From NCBI GenBank assembly GCA_002711625.1, contig PARR01000022.1, positions 58,576 through 66,278 on the forward strand: 7,703 nt of DNA, read 5' to 3'. The position numbers and the translations under genes were made by a program. Shown in pieces: positions 7,391 through 7,703 of this stretch (its first letter is position 1; each line of letters starts with the position of its first letter). The notes under the pieces were generated by a model. The model was given only the letters and a program-made list of their open reading frames with translations. It had not been told where the DNA came from and did not search any database. The DNA is from Rickettsiales bacterium (GTDB taxonomy: Bacteria; Pseudomonadota; Alphaproteobacteria; Methylaequorales; Methylaequoraceae).

Positions 7391-7703
7391 AAAGATTTTC
7401 TTTAAACTTATCTAGGCCAATTCTTCTAAATACATCAAGAAAGTTTTCATTTGAAATTTTATTCTTCTCATACGTCTCTATAATTTTTTCTAAAGCACTC
7501 ATTAATTCTGCTTCTGAAAAAGAAGGCCCAACAATTTTACCGATACTTGCATCAATTTTCGAAGAACCTCCCAATGTAATTTGGTATGATTCCTTTCCTC
7601 TTTTATCTAAACCTAGAATTCCAATATTTCCGACGTGATGATGACCGCAGGCATTTATACAACCAGATATTTTTATCTTTAATTCGCCTATTTTTTTCTG
7701 ATT
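7377..7703 (-). CDS. cysI: Nitrite/sulfite reductase hemoprotein, C-terminal fragment
   Basis: The frame is open from the right edge to TAG at 7379-7377 and gives the last 108 residues; the gene starts beyond the window. The product would reduce sulfite to sulfide with six electrons. The fragment carries the second half of the siroheme/[4Fe-4S] signature, SGCINACGHHHVG (fragment residues 13-25), with the Cys-x3-Cys pair C15 and C19; the second Cys normally bridges cluster and siroheme. GILGLDKRGKESYQITLGGS (28-47) follows, as in the ferredoxin-type nitrite/sulfite reductases of proteobacteria. The first Cys pair is outside the window. DUF934 directly downstream favours sulfite over nitrite as substrate. 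The gene symbol is assigned by context and motif; a nitrite reductase cannot be excluded from the fragment alone. Confidence 0.88.
   Translation of the reverse strand, partial: NQKKIGELKIKISGCINACGHHHVGNIGILGLDKRGKESYQITLGGSSKIDASIGKIVGPSFSEAELMSALEKIIETYEKNKISNENFLDVFRRIGLDKFKENLYDNS

Noticed and set aside
7134..7415. Plus-strand open frame of 93 codons
   Set aside because: It lies wholly opposite the well-supported DUF934 and cysI genes and shows no recognisable domain.
7377..7574. A separate small 65-residue gene at the right end
   Set aside because: The frame continues open to the window edge and encodes the sulfite reductase Cys-x3-Cys signature upstream, so it is the end of cysI.

Overview
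The window comes from an AT-rich bacterial genome (about one third G+C by eye). It is most likely a marine-type, low-GC alphaproteobacterium. Three features point there: the alphaproteobacterial look of GroES/GroEL and the Cox15-type heme A synthase, the CysI-DUF934 pair, and the CIRCE operator in front of groES. This placement is inferred from remembered protein signatures, not from a tree, and I do not name a genus.

Layout. Bases 3-224 (+) hold the last 73 codons of a probable outer-membrane beta-barrel protein. Facing it on the minus strand is ctaA/cox15 (237-1316), whose product makes heme A for cytochrome oxidase. A 126-bp divergent promoter region (1317-1442) separates ctaA from a tightly packed plus-strand sulfate-assimilation operon. 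That operon is cysH (APS reductase, 1443-2135), cysD (ATP sulfurylase small subunit, 2132-2932) and cysNC (GTPase subunit fused to APS kinase, 2932-4812), with a 4-base and a 1-base overlap at the junctions. The groES-groEL chaperonin operon follows directly (4906-5193 and 5205-6869). Its -35 element overlaps the cysNC stop codon and a CIRCE element overlaps its -10 region. Downstream of groEL lies a nested inverted repeat. Converging from the right on the minus strand are a DUF934 gene (6935-7390) and the C-terminal 108 codons of a nitrite/sulfite reductase, cysI (7377-7703), cut by the window edge.

How the genes work together. CysD and CysN make APS from sulfate and ATP, driven by GTP. CysH reduces APS to sulfite, and CysI (with DUF934 as a probable accessory protein) reduces sulfite to sulfide for cysteine synthesis. 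The CysC domain can phosphorylate APS to PAPS. A PAPS-consuming step is not visible here, because CysH has the cysteine set of an APS reductase. The sulfate pathway is therefore split into two convergent blocks with the heat-shock chaperonin operon between them.

I found no mobile element, CRISPR array, tRNA or clearly new system. The points most worth a second look are the CysH-like Cys-Gly tail on the DUF934 protein, the divergent short CysD/CysNC sulfate-activation pair, the groESL operon lodged between the two sulfur blocks, and the palindrome in the ctaA-cysH promoter region.
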